Shown piece by piece: positions 28,668 through 40,364 of a stretch of 64,000 nucleotides of DNA. Under the pieces are notes generated by a model. It was not told where the DNA came from. It ran no database searches and worked only from the letters and a program-made list of their open reading frames with translations. Source of the stretch: Filosporella fistucella (Eukaryota; Ascomycota; Leotiomycetes; Helotiales); NCBI GenBank assembly GCA_030077755.1, contig JAQJZZ010000008.1, forward strand, positions 4,562,677 to 4,626,676. Direction: 5' to 3'. Made by a program: the position numbers and the translations under genes. Numbering within the stretch: position 1 is the stretch's first letter; the number at the start of each line of letters is the position of its first letter.

Positions 28668-31600
28668 ATGGATTTAAGGGGCAAAGAGAGTAATAGGCCT
28701 GAGTTAAAGGAGGTCGAGGGGAACGGCGAGGCAAAAGAGATTAAGGTGGATAGAGAGGCGGAAGAGATCAAGGTGGATATCCCGCTTAAGCTTGCTCGCC
28801 ACTTAATACGCTTTTAAGGGTGCTTTATAGAAAAGCACAAAGAGATCGCGGATAAGCATTAAATCGACTTTAAATTACTTATTCTTAAGTAACACTTAAT
28901 TCTCTAAGAATATAATACGTTAATTATAAGATATGATTTGCCCGAATAGCTATTTAAGGCTAACTTGCTTATATATTCGGATTATAATAAGAATATTTCA
29001 CGAAGCTAGTTAATAGCATTTAAAGGCCCAGTCCACTTTATTACTCTATAAATTAGGGTCCTAGTAAGGAGCGATTAGGAGTTAAGTAATATAAGGAATA
29101 ATGATAAAGAGGAGCCGGATATATTAGAGCCCTTAACTCATTTGTGCCTGCGCTGCTCCTAATATTAAATAGATTAGACCGAGGCTCGCTTTAATATTAA
29201 TAGCTTTTTTGGGTTTACTTAAAGCCCGGCCTTTACCAAATAAGGACTCCTTATTATATTTTACCTAAAGTTTAATATTAACCTTTATATAAATCTCAAG
29301 TTATTTATAAGCGTGCTAAGGACCATAACTCGGGGCGAAAGAGTTATAAAATGGACTTATAAGGTGCTATTATATAAAGTTTTATACTATTATTAGGGGA
29401 GAGTGATTGGTCACGATAATATTAGTGTATTCTGGTTTTTCCCGCGTATATACGTATTAAATTTTATAAGCAATTTCCCTAAAACCGATAAGAGTATAGG
29501 CTATAATTTATTATAGCTATGGATTAACTTAATCCTAATCCCGGCTCTATTTCATTATTATTCGGGTTTAAATAGATAGCATTATCCCTTATCTTAGAGA
29601 CATGCTCGCCGGCAAGCGTTATCCCACTAGCGAATTAAACCTTTATTATTTAATAATAAAGGGGAGTCGGAATACCGTGCACTTGCCCTATATTATCCTC
29701 TTTACCCTTTAGCGCTCGTTATAATTTAGTAAGATATCCAGGAGCAATTGCTCTTTTTGCTAAATCAAATTTTCCATAGCGCTTAGCTTTTTTTCTCGAG
29801 TAAAAATACCAAGATCTAGTATTTTGCACTAATAATCGCCGAAGCCTAGCAAGCGTTTAATACCTCTCTTTTTAATGCTATAAACTTTACTTACTTATAG
29901 CGAGATAAGTGCTAGATTAATCTTGATAAAGAAACCATCTGCTTAAATTATAAACTTAATACGCTCATAGATAAAGGGATATTTAAAGCCAACTCGATGC
30001 CGATTACCTATCTACTCCATACCTATTATTAAGAGAGTTTTACACGTTAGGCAAAATTATTTAAAGGGAAAAGATTAGTAAAATCTAGACTTTATCCTAT
30101 AGCTATGCTATGAGATATAAGTAATATAACCCTAAAAATGTTAAAATTGAGTAAGAAGCGGCTAATTAGCTAGGTTTTATCGCAAAGCTATAATTCTATT
30201 AAGGAATTCTTTAATATAGCCAAAAATAAACCTTTCTCTTATAAATCTTTAAACCAAGTCGGTTAGGATAATGAGATTAGGAAGCTCCTATACCGGCTTA
30301 GGAAAGATATATCTAAAAAGGCAATTAAGGGAATTCTCGAGGGATATTAATGAGATAAAGAATTCCTATATAATGCTATGACGGATAATAAAGGGCTATT
30401 ATTTGGCTGCCGCGAAGAGCATCGCATCTCACTATTATTTATGGATTAATTAAAAGACCGCTTACGGATAATAAACGAGTAGGATATTATTTAGGACCGA
30501 GTAAATATAAATATGGCACATATTTGGGAGATAGCTATACCTAATTACATGTGCTTTCTCTATCTTAATATTAATAAGTATATTTCTCTTTTAAAATGGC
30601 TTTATACCTTAGATATTATTGGCCGTATTAGTTATAAGCATTATAAGTTAATAAGTATGCTTACTTAAGCCTTACTATTCACCTTTGACTCCGGACTAGT
30701 AAATATAAGCACCAAGATTTGGAAAATAGAATTTAAGCGACGGAGAAGCGGAGGGCAGGTTATTAATATGGGATTAGGCGATACTATGGCAGCTTACGGG
30801 TATGCATGGTTTCCCTTATAAATAGATTAGGATCGGTTTTAATTCCTACTAGAGTTTACTTAAAATCTGGCCTTTAATAATAATATGCTTCGCGAGATAT
30901 ACCGAGCCAATTAAAAGGTTATTAAGGATGCTAAGGAAGACTTAGCCCGACTTAAAGCTATATTATCTTGGCTATAATTATATTAATCGGACAATATATG
31001 TCTTAAGTGGATTTTAAGGTACCTCTATTACATTTTAATGGTAGCTTATTATAAGGAAGTCTTCCGTTATTAAAAGGATCTTATCCGGCTAGAATTCGAG
31101 GAGAAGGCTCTTTTAGGAGATATCCCCCTCTATTAATAATTTATTCTTAGCTATTTTAAACCCGAATCGGTTGAGAAACTCTATATTATTAAGCCTTAAC
31201 GGATAAAGATAAAGATAATAGAAGCTATTACTAGCTATTTATGGGATCCTAATATAGAGGGCGAAAGTAGTCTAATATAAAAAGAATGGGAGTTAGCACC
31301 ATTCCGGGTCTTAGCTTAAAAAGTAGAAGAGTTACTCGAGTATTACTTAGGAAAAGAGCAAATGGAAGATTTTCGAGAATTAATTAAGCGGTATTTTATT
31401 ATAACCTATTAAATCTTTTTATAGCCGATTATTACCAAGTTTATTTAGCGCGGATATAAGAATATTATTTAATGTTTTATAATCTATTATTTACGTTTAG
31501 CATTTTTAAACCACTAGCCTAATAATAAAGCATTTCCCCTTAAATGGTTATTAAAGACTGCCTTAAGGATGCCGGATATATATAAACCACACGAAGATTA

Positions 31601-31830
31601 TTACCTTATAATAGAGGCTAAGGCCAATGAATAAATACCGGACTAGCGACCTATAAATGGCTATAAAGGCCCGATTATGCCATATCTCATAAGCCTTAAG
31701 GAAATTATAGGGATCCCATATACGAGTAGCTTGGTCGATATCCAAGATACCCTCGAGCGCTAATAGACCGAGACACGGGAAAAAATGGGTAATAAGGAGG
31801 AGGCGATTAAAATATTATAAAGGAGCGCGT
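28668..31830 (+). pseudogene. RIP-damaged large gene U1, function unknown (copy 1)
   Basis: From the ATG at 28668 (MDLRGKESN) a protein-like frame can be followed for about 3 kb despite many stops. It starts with an acidic, Glu-rich leader, then IDFKLLILKQH, SVFWFFPRIYVLNF, YMCFLYLNINKYISLLKWLY and MPDIYKPHEDYY. The stops are TAA and TAG where CAA, CAG or TGG would fit, as expected from RIP. Copy 2 (52406 onward) preserves the same words with different stops, which supports that this was coding. I cannot name the family, and no ATPase or recombinase motif was visible. It lies 5' of a second unknown gene and a helicase in the same unit. Confidence 0.55.
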
Positions 31831-32450
31831 AAGGAAATATCACAATTATGCCTATATACTTTCCTAATTCTTTCTAATATAGGATAAATTATAAATAAAT
31901 AGCTAATAGGCATTATTTCATTATAAATAAATTAGCTTATTATAGCTTATTTATTTATTATTAAACTTAATATAGAGTTCCATCCTAGGTCTAACCCTTA
32001 CTTATTCCCTCTTAAATAAATAGAATCTTAATTATAATTATAGGGAAGTATAGGCACGCGTATATATCAAGTATTAAAGGCAAAGTAGCCTATCTTCTTA
32101 AATCTTATACTTAAAAGCTATAAAAAAGGCAAGCTAAATATAAGTAAAAAGGATATTATTTAATAAACTTTGGGTAGCTTATTTCTTTTTACTTATATAA
32201 AATAATTAATTAAAGCCAAAGTCTTATTTAAAATATACTATTTGCAAAAATTCATATTTAAAGATAAACTTTTAATTTGATTTTAAAAGTGAATTAATTA
32301 AATCATATCCTAAGAGAAAGGGACCTAGCTAGTCTATATAAACCCCCTCTTCTTCCTATTCTCTTAGATTTTCTTTTCCTTTAATATAACTTTTTTTTTG
32401 GTAAGTTGCCTCCCTATTTAACTCTTATTCGCTTTACCCTTTCTCTAATA

Positions 32451-32573
32451 AGAAGTTGGATTTGGGGACTAGCGAATAGGGAGCGAATCGCCTCCTATTT
32501 AGTCCACTCTTCTTTCAATTAAGAGTTGGATTAGGGGACTAGCGAATAGGGAGCGAATCGCCTCCTATTTATA
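32451..32573 (+). repeat. Direct repeat with AGCGAAT motif upstream of gene U2
   Basis: About 50 bases occur twice, 70 bp apart: AGTTGGATT, then GGGGACTAGCGAATAGGGAG, then CGAATCGCCTCCTATTT. They lie between a TATATAAACC box (32335-32345) and the ATG at 32700, so they may belong to a promoter or leader. Copy 2 shows the same pair at 56189-56311. Confidence 0.8.
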
Positions 32574-32699
32574 CTTTAATCATTATTTATTTATTACCTA
32601 TTTATTAGCTAACTATATGCTAGTTATCCTTTAACCATATCCCACCTTATATCTCTTTAAAACCAAATTACCACCTATTCGCTACCTTATTATATTATT

Positions 32700-33956
32700 A
32701 TGCCACCCAAGTTGACCCCCCTTAAGGGAAAAAAGAATATTATTACAAAGGTCGTCAAGGGTGATTTTAACTCGGAAAAGCCCGTAAAAGGTTTATAATT
32801 GGATAAGCTATTTAATAAATCCTCAATCTTTACTCACTAGCTATTTTCTATCCCCTCGGTATATATTTTTATATTAATTAACTCCTATCCCCTTATAATT
32901 CGCTTGCTAATTAATTTCAAAGACCCAGATCATTGGCCCTACTTACGCATTTAACCAAATCTATGCTAATGGCGTCTTAATGGCAAATGCTTATTAGTAA
33001 TATATCGGCGCTTTCATTTATATAAGCCTTTTTAACGTCTTTGGCCGGGGTATAAAGAAATATATTAAGCCCTTTTAGTAAGTGATCTTAATCTGAGTGA
33101 CCGCCGATTTGCTTGCTAATAGCCCCTAAATAGCTATATAATCTGCCCTAAATATGGCGTGAATGGCACTTAGTGTGGTTATTACGTCGGTCTCAGAAAG
33201 GGCACTAAATGCCAATCCGCTATAATATTAGATATGGACTTTTAAACGCTTGCTATTAAGATCGTTAAAACCGTTATCAAGTTTAATAATATCCTAAAAG
33301 GTCATAAATCCACTATGCCTAATAAGTAAAGAGACGTAAATAAGGAAATTGCTTTAGAGTTAAAGGCTCTCTTTACGAGTTTTATATGCATGAAAACCGG
33401 TATTATAGTGAGTTCCATTCTCTTTAAATTAGATTGCCATTTAATTGCTAATAGCCTAAAAAGAAGCGTGGAATCGCCCTCCTTAAAACCCTTATTAAAA
33501 AGCGAAAATATTCCGAGTTTGCTATTAAGTAGCATCTGACCCAGCTTAATAAGGACCTTAATCTTTATTATAATAGCGTTAATGCGAAGCTTAATAATAT
33601 CTTAATTAATTAAATTGAGATTTTAAAGGGCCTTTAGTTTATTATTAATAAGGTAAAACTTCTTACTTAATAAGTGCTTTATTTACTTATAATTGGATTC
33701 TTATTTGCTTATTATTTATAGCCGATCTATTTGGGCCCGGGCTTATACTAATTATTTAATAGACTCGGTATAGAGCATTGGTTATATCGTGAATAATATT
33801 AACGCAGCTATTAATAAGGGTCAAGTTAATGCTTAGGGCAATCCTATTAAACCCCAAAAAGCTCATCGTTTGCTCTTTAATTTAAATACGTTTTTTAATT
33901 CATTCAATAATGAGTCGGAGGAATAAGAGGATGAGCCTAAGGAGGAAGAGGGTTAA
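32700..33956 (+). pseudogene. RIP-damaged gene U2, function unknown (copy 1)
   Basis: The gene begins MPPKLTPLKGKKNIITKVVK and ends with an acidic Glu-rich tail and TAA at 33954-33956. A basic nuclear-localisation-like stretch, PKKKRGIALLKTLIKKRK, lies at 33455-33510. The likely coding frame shifts between these parts, so introns or small indels must be present. There are several RIP-type stops. The 3' flank carries the palindrome ATTCGCTAGCGAAT (33967-33980). A gene remnant with a similar basic-plus-acidic layout and the same 3' flank occurs at 59397-60035. I do not recognise a family. Nuclear localisation is inference. Confidence 0.5.
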
Positions 33957-35464
33957 TTTAGCTCTTATTCGCTAGCGAATCGGTTATGGATGGCTAGTGG
34001 ATAAGCTAGTAACTATATTCGGGGCGTTCGGGAATAGAACTTATATATAAATTTTCTTACTTGCTTTTAACCATTTAATAAGAGGCGTTTAAGGGGCGGA
34101 TAGGCATTTAATAATAGGCGTTAATATGATAATATCCTTATAGAATTAATACTTTTAATTTAAAATTAACTTTTCTTTTACTTATGGTTTAAAAATAAAT
34201 AAGTCGCGAATAGCTATTTATTTAATATCATTTATTAATAAGCTAAGTAGCTTACCTAACCTTATTTATTCACCTTTAAAGGTATATCGCATTCTTTTTA
34301 GCTATATTTTAAATATTTTCTTTTAAGCAAACAAAATCTCAAATGAGGCTATAGGCAAATACGGGCGCCTACAGCTATTATTTTAAAAGTAAAAAGTAAC
34401 CCAATTAAATGCCATATTTCCTTATTACCTTAAAGCGGGGTAAGTATAATTTATTTGAGTGGATGTGAATTTATAAAATACTCGGATAACTAATATATTT
34501 TTATTTATATATAAAATTATATTATATAATAAGTCACTCACTTGATACTTAAATTCAAATCCTTTACTATTAAAGTTAAACTTATTATATATTTTTATAA
34601 AGTAAATTAACGCTTAGGATAAACCCAAGTTATAATAAGGGTATAACTAATTATATAAACCTCCCTTATTCCCTTTCTCATAACTTATCTTATCCTTTTC
34701 TATAATTCTTTTTCTTAATAAGTCCACCTCCTATTTAATACCTATTTAATATTTATCCGCTTTATCCTACCTTCCACCTAGTCGATAGCTATTCGCTTAA
34801 GCAACCAAGACTAAGCCTTAGGGTTATTACCCTTTAATATTTTCTTTAATACTTATCTTAAGCTAATAGCTACCGAGTAAATGGTAAATAGACTATTATA
34901 AGCATATTATTCCTTATAATCTTTATAGCTAATAGCTACTTAATATCTAACCCTCTATTATTTACTTAAGCTTTTATTATACTCGCTTTACTTATTATTC
35001 CCTTTATTATAAGTTTTATATCATTGTTTGCTCCCGCTCCTTCTGCCTCCTAGTTAATTAATAAGAGGGGTATAGTTCCCCTTCCTACCCCTCCCTAACT
35101 TATTACTATTAAGCGCTTGCAAGTTCCCCGACCGGCCAGAAATACCTAGCCCGTCCGTTACATTCCCTTCCCGCTTAGCTTAATTATACATATCTTATCG
35201 TTAATTATTCGCTCGCGAACCGCTAGCTAATCCCTAGCTATTTAGGTTACCACGGGTCCTAAATATATTTTTAATAAAATTTATATTAAAGGCGATTTAT
35301 TAAAGAATGCCTGCTATTAATATGTGCTTGCGATATTATAATTAAGTTCTTCCCAAACGCTTGGCCGAGGCATTAATAACTTTAATAAGGTCTTTTTATA
35401 AGTGTTTTTACCTTATATTTATAGCAATTTAGCGCCTAATAAATATTGAATAGTTGTATGAAGC

Positions 35465-38400
35465 ATGCTTCTTTTAGTGTTAGTGGCACATAATGCGGAC
35501 GCTGCATTGGCCTACTTATTATGCCGGGTCGATTTTTTAGTGGAAAATAAGGGCACGTGCCTTTATCAGATTCGTCCTACCCTAGCATTTCCCCAGATTT
35601 TATTAGGAAATATTATGGTGGGAAACAATTTTTATATCTCTTTACTTTTTAACGTTTCAAGCAATCTTAGCTAGTCTTTATAACGTTGTTTTTATTTATA
35701 ATATTTAGCGAGCTTGTCTATAACCCGCTATACCAAGTAATAGTTTATAAGCGGTGCTAGACATGTGTTATTCCTGGCCCTATTAGCATTGAGCGATACC
35801 TTTAAGCTTAACCTTATTGCCTTTTAGGCTAGGTGCTTAAAACTCACCTAGCATATATATAAACATTATCCTTAAAGCCTATTTAGGAATTACGCAAATA
35901 AAAGCCTAATAGTCATATTCCCCTATTAAACTACCTTTAGGTATATAATGGGTTTCAATGCTTGCTATATAGCTCTTTTCTTATTATTTACTTACCTTAA
36001 ATGCGGCGTTATATGCATGTTTACGGCCGTAAAGCCAAGGAGCATTAAGCTTCTTTATTATAGCAGGAATATCGACTTTAGTCTTACTTTATTATAGGCA
36101 ATCGAGTAGACTATTTTATAATAGCGGACAATATAGAGAAGGGAGGAGTGATAGAGTTAAGTAATAATGCGATTAATTGGATAAAGCCTAAAAAAGAATT
36201 ATTTATAAAGCTAAAAAAGGATTATAAGAACGTTAAGGAGGATATTAAAGAGTAAGCAAATATCATTTATAACTTTGGGGATTCCAAGTTTAAGAGGATA
36301 CTATGGCTTAAAACGACCTGGTTTCCATTTTATATAGCTAGATTATAAGATAAAGAGATCCGAGGCTCTTATAAACTGCCGTTAAAGAAAGAATTGAATT
36401 AGGATGCCTAGGATGCCGTGGATTTAGACCTAATTCATATTTTAATAGCGGCCGAGAGTATATTAAGAAACGCTTATTAGCTTTATAGCAATAGCTTTAT
36501 AGAATGGAAAATAACATAATAACGGGCTAATATCCTAAATAAATTTTACGCTAGCATATTAGGCCGAGCAAATGGATTTAGGTATTTTAAGAACCCATTT
36601 ACTCTAATTAAATATTTTACCGCTATAAAGCAGCTGCTTATATATTATTACTAGGTAGTATATAAAGAAGACGGCCACTTTGCTCGGACCTAGCCAGATT
36701 AGACATTACCGGCAGACGTCATTTAGCCAATAATATAGCAGCTCTAGGCTATAGACGAGATTATAACCGCTTTAAATTATAAGGATTAAGAGATATCTGA
36801 GCTAGCTCTAAAGCATGCTATTTACTAACTCTATTTAGCCCTAATTTATCACGTTATTAGTAGTGTGCCATTTAAATTACTAGTCTTAAGCTTTTATGCT
36901 ATGCTTAATAAGAAAGTTAATAGGAAAGGCAACGGGTAATAAAAGGAGCTAAGGAATTATAATAGCTACTTATTTACCCTCACGTGGACTATATAGCTTA
37001 TTCTTTTCAATTATGCCTATTTTTAGGAGTAGGACGATAAGGATCAAATTCCGATATTCCTAGCTAAAATTTATAAGAGATTCTTTTAATAGCTAATAGA
37101 AACGCCCTTTAGGCATATCCTATAATAGCGCCTATATCTATTTCGGGTAGGGAAGGCAGCCATTGCCAAATATTAAGCTCGGTGGTCCTTAGATAAATAG
37201 ATTATAAAGTATTATAAGGTCGAATTATAGATATCCTATATCTTTAATCTCATCCTCTTAAAATATTAATAGGCTTATGCCCTATTATATAACGAGCTGC
37301 TATTTAAAGCTAGAGATTTAGTTCTTATAAAATCGTAGCGATTAAAGGATAACTTAAACCTTAAGGATTTTAGTGGCTCGTGGCTATTTTACCCTAGAAA
37401 TTCCGAGTTTCTTAAGGGTGCTAAGCTGGCCTTCTTTTAATAAATCCAGAGTAATGCCTAGCTCCGGGCTATATTCTTAATTATAGCTATAAATGGGACC
37501 ACCAATTTATATCCTAATGCCATGGCCATTTATAAATCATATGCTTAGGAATTCCTAAAAAGGATACTCGTCTTATGTCATATCCTACCAGGTCCCCCGT
37601 TATAAGAACCCGAGTTGCTTTTTATTACGTGGCGGAATACTACTCGGCCACGGCACATATTTATATGGGAGAAGCTAGTAATGCTATATACTCAATATTA
37701 TAAAGGCTAATAATAGTCTAGTGCTTATAAAGATAATATTCGGTTTCTCCCTAAGGCTATTAGAGACCTCTTACTTTAATATATTATAAATGTTATACCC
37801 TTGCGGCAGCTATTTCTTTAATAGCAAAAGCTAGGTGCTCTAATATCCCTATACTTATAGGCCAAATTAGACGGATTAATATGGCCTAATAAAACCATTT
37901 TAGCTTGCTTAACCAAGGCGTGTATACGTGCCAAGATCCCACGGCTGCACACTTTAAATTGGCAATAATTTATGGCATTAATTAGCAAGGAAAAGTTCTT
38001 TACTAAAGAATGGGCTAATTTTAATCTCGAGAATAATCTTGGAAAAGATATTAAGGATAAGCTAGACCTAGTTACTTTGGCTAAATAAAGTAACCATAGC
38101 TATTATACCTTTAATTATAGATATGCTAATATAATAACGCTAACCATAAATACCCTGCTTTATTAAAACTACCGCGCTTCTAAGAGCTAAAGGATATTCT
38201 TTTAGTTTAATTATACCTTATAAGGTAAGCGGCTACAGGGCGTATTAGAAACTCTATTATTATGAATGCTAGATTCTTTTAAATATGGTTAGCTTTATTA
38301 TAAAGGGGCATACTCTAAAGCTAACTTACTCGCTATGGCCTAGAGGCTATATAATAACCCCTTAATGCAATTCCGGATTCCAGGTTAGCGGAGTGGCGTT

Positions 38401-40100
38401 TTGGCGATAATGGGGCCCTAGCCAGCCGAGCAAGTGATTTTAGTCCTAGGAACCGGCTCTGGCAAGACATTGCCTATTATTATTAGTATTATTATCTCTA
38501 ATGCAAGTATAACGATTCTAATTCTTCCTATAATTGCTCTCCGGGCCGATATATTAAGACGCTTCCACGCCATTGGTATTTAATACCTCATTTGGTCTAT
38601 TAATTACAAATGAATAGCTTCCTTAATAATCGTATTAGCCGAGGCAGCTTATAACTAGAGCTTCCTTAAGTATGCTCATATTCTAATTAGCAAATAAAAG
38701 CTAAACCGCATTATGCTAGATGAGTATTATCTTATTATTATAGCTAGCGACTATCGGCTATGCATAGCTAAGCTAGGCTGGTATATATGATAGGTTTAGA
38801 CTTAAACTATATAGCTAATGGCAACCCTCTCTCCTATAATGCAAGAAGAGTTTATTAAGCATAATAAGCTTATTTAGCCATAAATTATCCGTAAATTAAT
38901 AAACCGGCCGAATATTAAATACTTGGTTAGCATAAAAGCCGGGTCTAGCACTTTAATTAAGAGAGCGGCCGATTTAATATAGGAATATTAGCCTAAGCAA
39001 GAGTTCTTTAATTAGTTACAGGATAAGATTATTATTTACTATCATAGCCGAGATAAAGTTAAAGAGCTAGCTAATCTTCTTTAATGCCCTTTTTATATAT
39101 TTGAGTCTAAAATCGAGGAGGAAAAGGCAGCTATCCTTATTAAATGGATTGCTACTCTTACTTAGCCAATTATTATCGCCACTTTTACGCTTAGAATTGG
39201 GTTTAATTATCCTTACGTGAAATGGGTAATGCATATTAATACCCTTATAAAGGCGTCCTCTTTCTCTTAGGAATCTGGTCGGGCTAGCCGAAATAATAAG
39301 AAGGCTTTCTTTATTATACTATTCTAGTTTAGCTAAAAGCCCGAACTAGAAAGGCACCTAATCCTGGACTAGGAGGCTATATAGCTATATTTGAGCTAAT
39401 AATATTATAGTCGCGCTATTTTAAGCCAATTTCTTAATGCTCCTATGGATTGGCAATAATATATGGCTAGTAATAAACCTTGCCAGGTTTATAAGATAGC
39501 ACATAGCATATTACGGCTAGTAAACGTAATTTATGCCTTATTAAGAAAGGTTCGGGCAGAGTTTATAGGCCTTACTAAGGTGCTATGCTAAGACCATATT
39601 TAAAATAAGATTTTAAATAGGTATAAAGCTGACTTGGAGGCTATAATAGGCATTTGTCTCTATTACCGGATTAAGGGCCATAGGTTTAATCATATAATAG
39701 GCTAATGCTCTCGGCGCTTTTATTAGATTAATGCTAAGAAGGAAGCATATGAGGATTAAAAAAGCAAGAGCAAAGAATGGATCCGATAATACGTGGCATA
39801 TTAGGAGTGCTATTAGCCATAAGACATTTATTAAGTGGCTAATCCGGAGCACGAGGAAATAAAATGCCAATTCCTAAATATGATAATTCCGCTAAGCTAT
39901 GGAGTATATTATCGGCCGGGGGGGCAGGCATGGCTATATAAGCACTTTTAGCGCCGGTTTAAGAATGAGTTAAAATATATGCTATGGCTTGGGGAAATAG
40001 CTTTACTTTAGGGAATAGAATATATTTAGGCTAATTATATAGCTACTCTTATACTTGCCAAATTTTAGAGGCATACCCTAAGGCTACTTAAGAACTAAAG
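35465..40100 (+). pseudogene. RecQ-like telomere-linked helicase remnant, type 1 (GTGSGKT)
   Basis: A + strand frame of about 4.6 kb, broken by many stops, carries helicase signatures in order: Walker A VILVLGTGSGKTLPIIIS at about 38431-38484; ILILPIIALRADILRRFHAI; a DEAH-like box RIMLDEYYLII near 38711; TLPPIMQEEF near 38830; IIIYCHSRDKVKELANLL near 39031; and a C-terminal RecA motif with SQESGRASRNNKKAFF near 39268. Long N-terminal sequence (FYISLLFNVSSNLS and beyond, from 35465) belongs to the same family of fungal telomere-linked helicases. Such helicase genes at chromosome ends are typical of fungi (TLH/Y' type) and are thought to help maintain chromosome ends. This copy cannot encode a protein. 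A truncated second copy abuts the telomere. Confidence 0.82.
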
Positions 40101-40364
40101 GTCTTAAAATATAAATCGATTTAGATATTAAACTTTATAACCCTAATAATTAACCTCTAATCGCTAATATTAATTATCGTCATTCACACCGTGAATGGGT
40201 TTTTTTATAATAGTAAAATTAAAGTATAATCTATGCCTAGTTATAGCGTGAATAGGTTAACCCCAAGTAACCCCAAACCCATTATCACCGCCCATATATT
40301 ACCTAAAATCATTTTAAAATATTATAAATAGCTAAGGAGCCATGGCTTAACCCATCCTTAAAGC

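Larger units (their letters stand above)
27366..40161 (+). repeat. Subtelomeric unit U, copy 1 (Y'-like, helicase-bearing)
   Basis: The left end is GTCCAGGTTG. The same words open copy 2 at 51104, and the flanks differ. The first 8,149 bases match 51104-59252 at a constant offset of 23,738. I checked the offset at the left end, near 32,303, at 32,700 and at the right end, so there is no net insertion or deletion. The next 830 bases match 63070-63899 at a constant offset of 27,559. In the stretches I aligned by eye, nearly all differences are C/T or G/A. The unit is AT-rich and stop-filled apart from a GC-rich first 60 bases. It contains two unrecognised gene remnants followed by a RecQ-like helicase remnant, all on the + strand, and ends where the tandem B units begin. 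Confidence 0.88.

Noticed and set aside
33302..33535. Minus-strand 77-codon frame conserved in both U copies (also 57040-57273)
   Set aside because: It is antisense to the basic PKKKRG stretch of gene U2. Conservation follows from the duplication, and it has no start context or domain.
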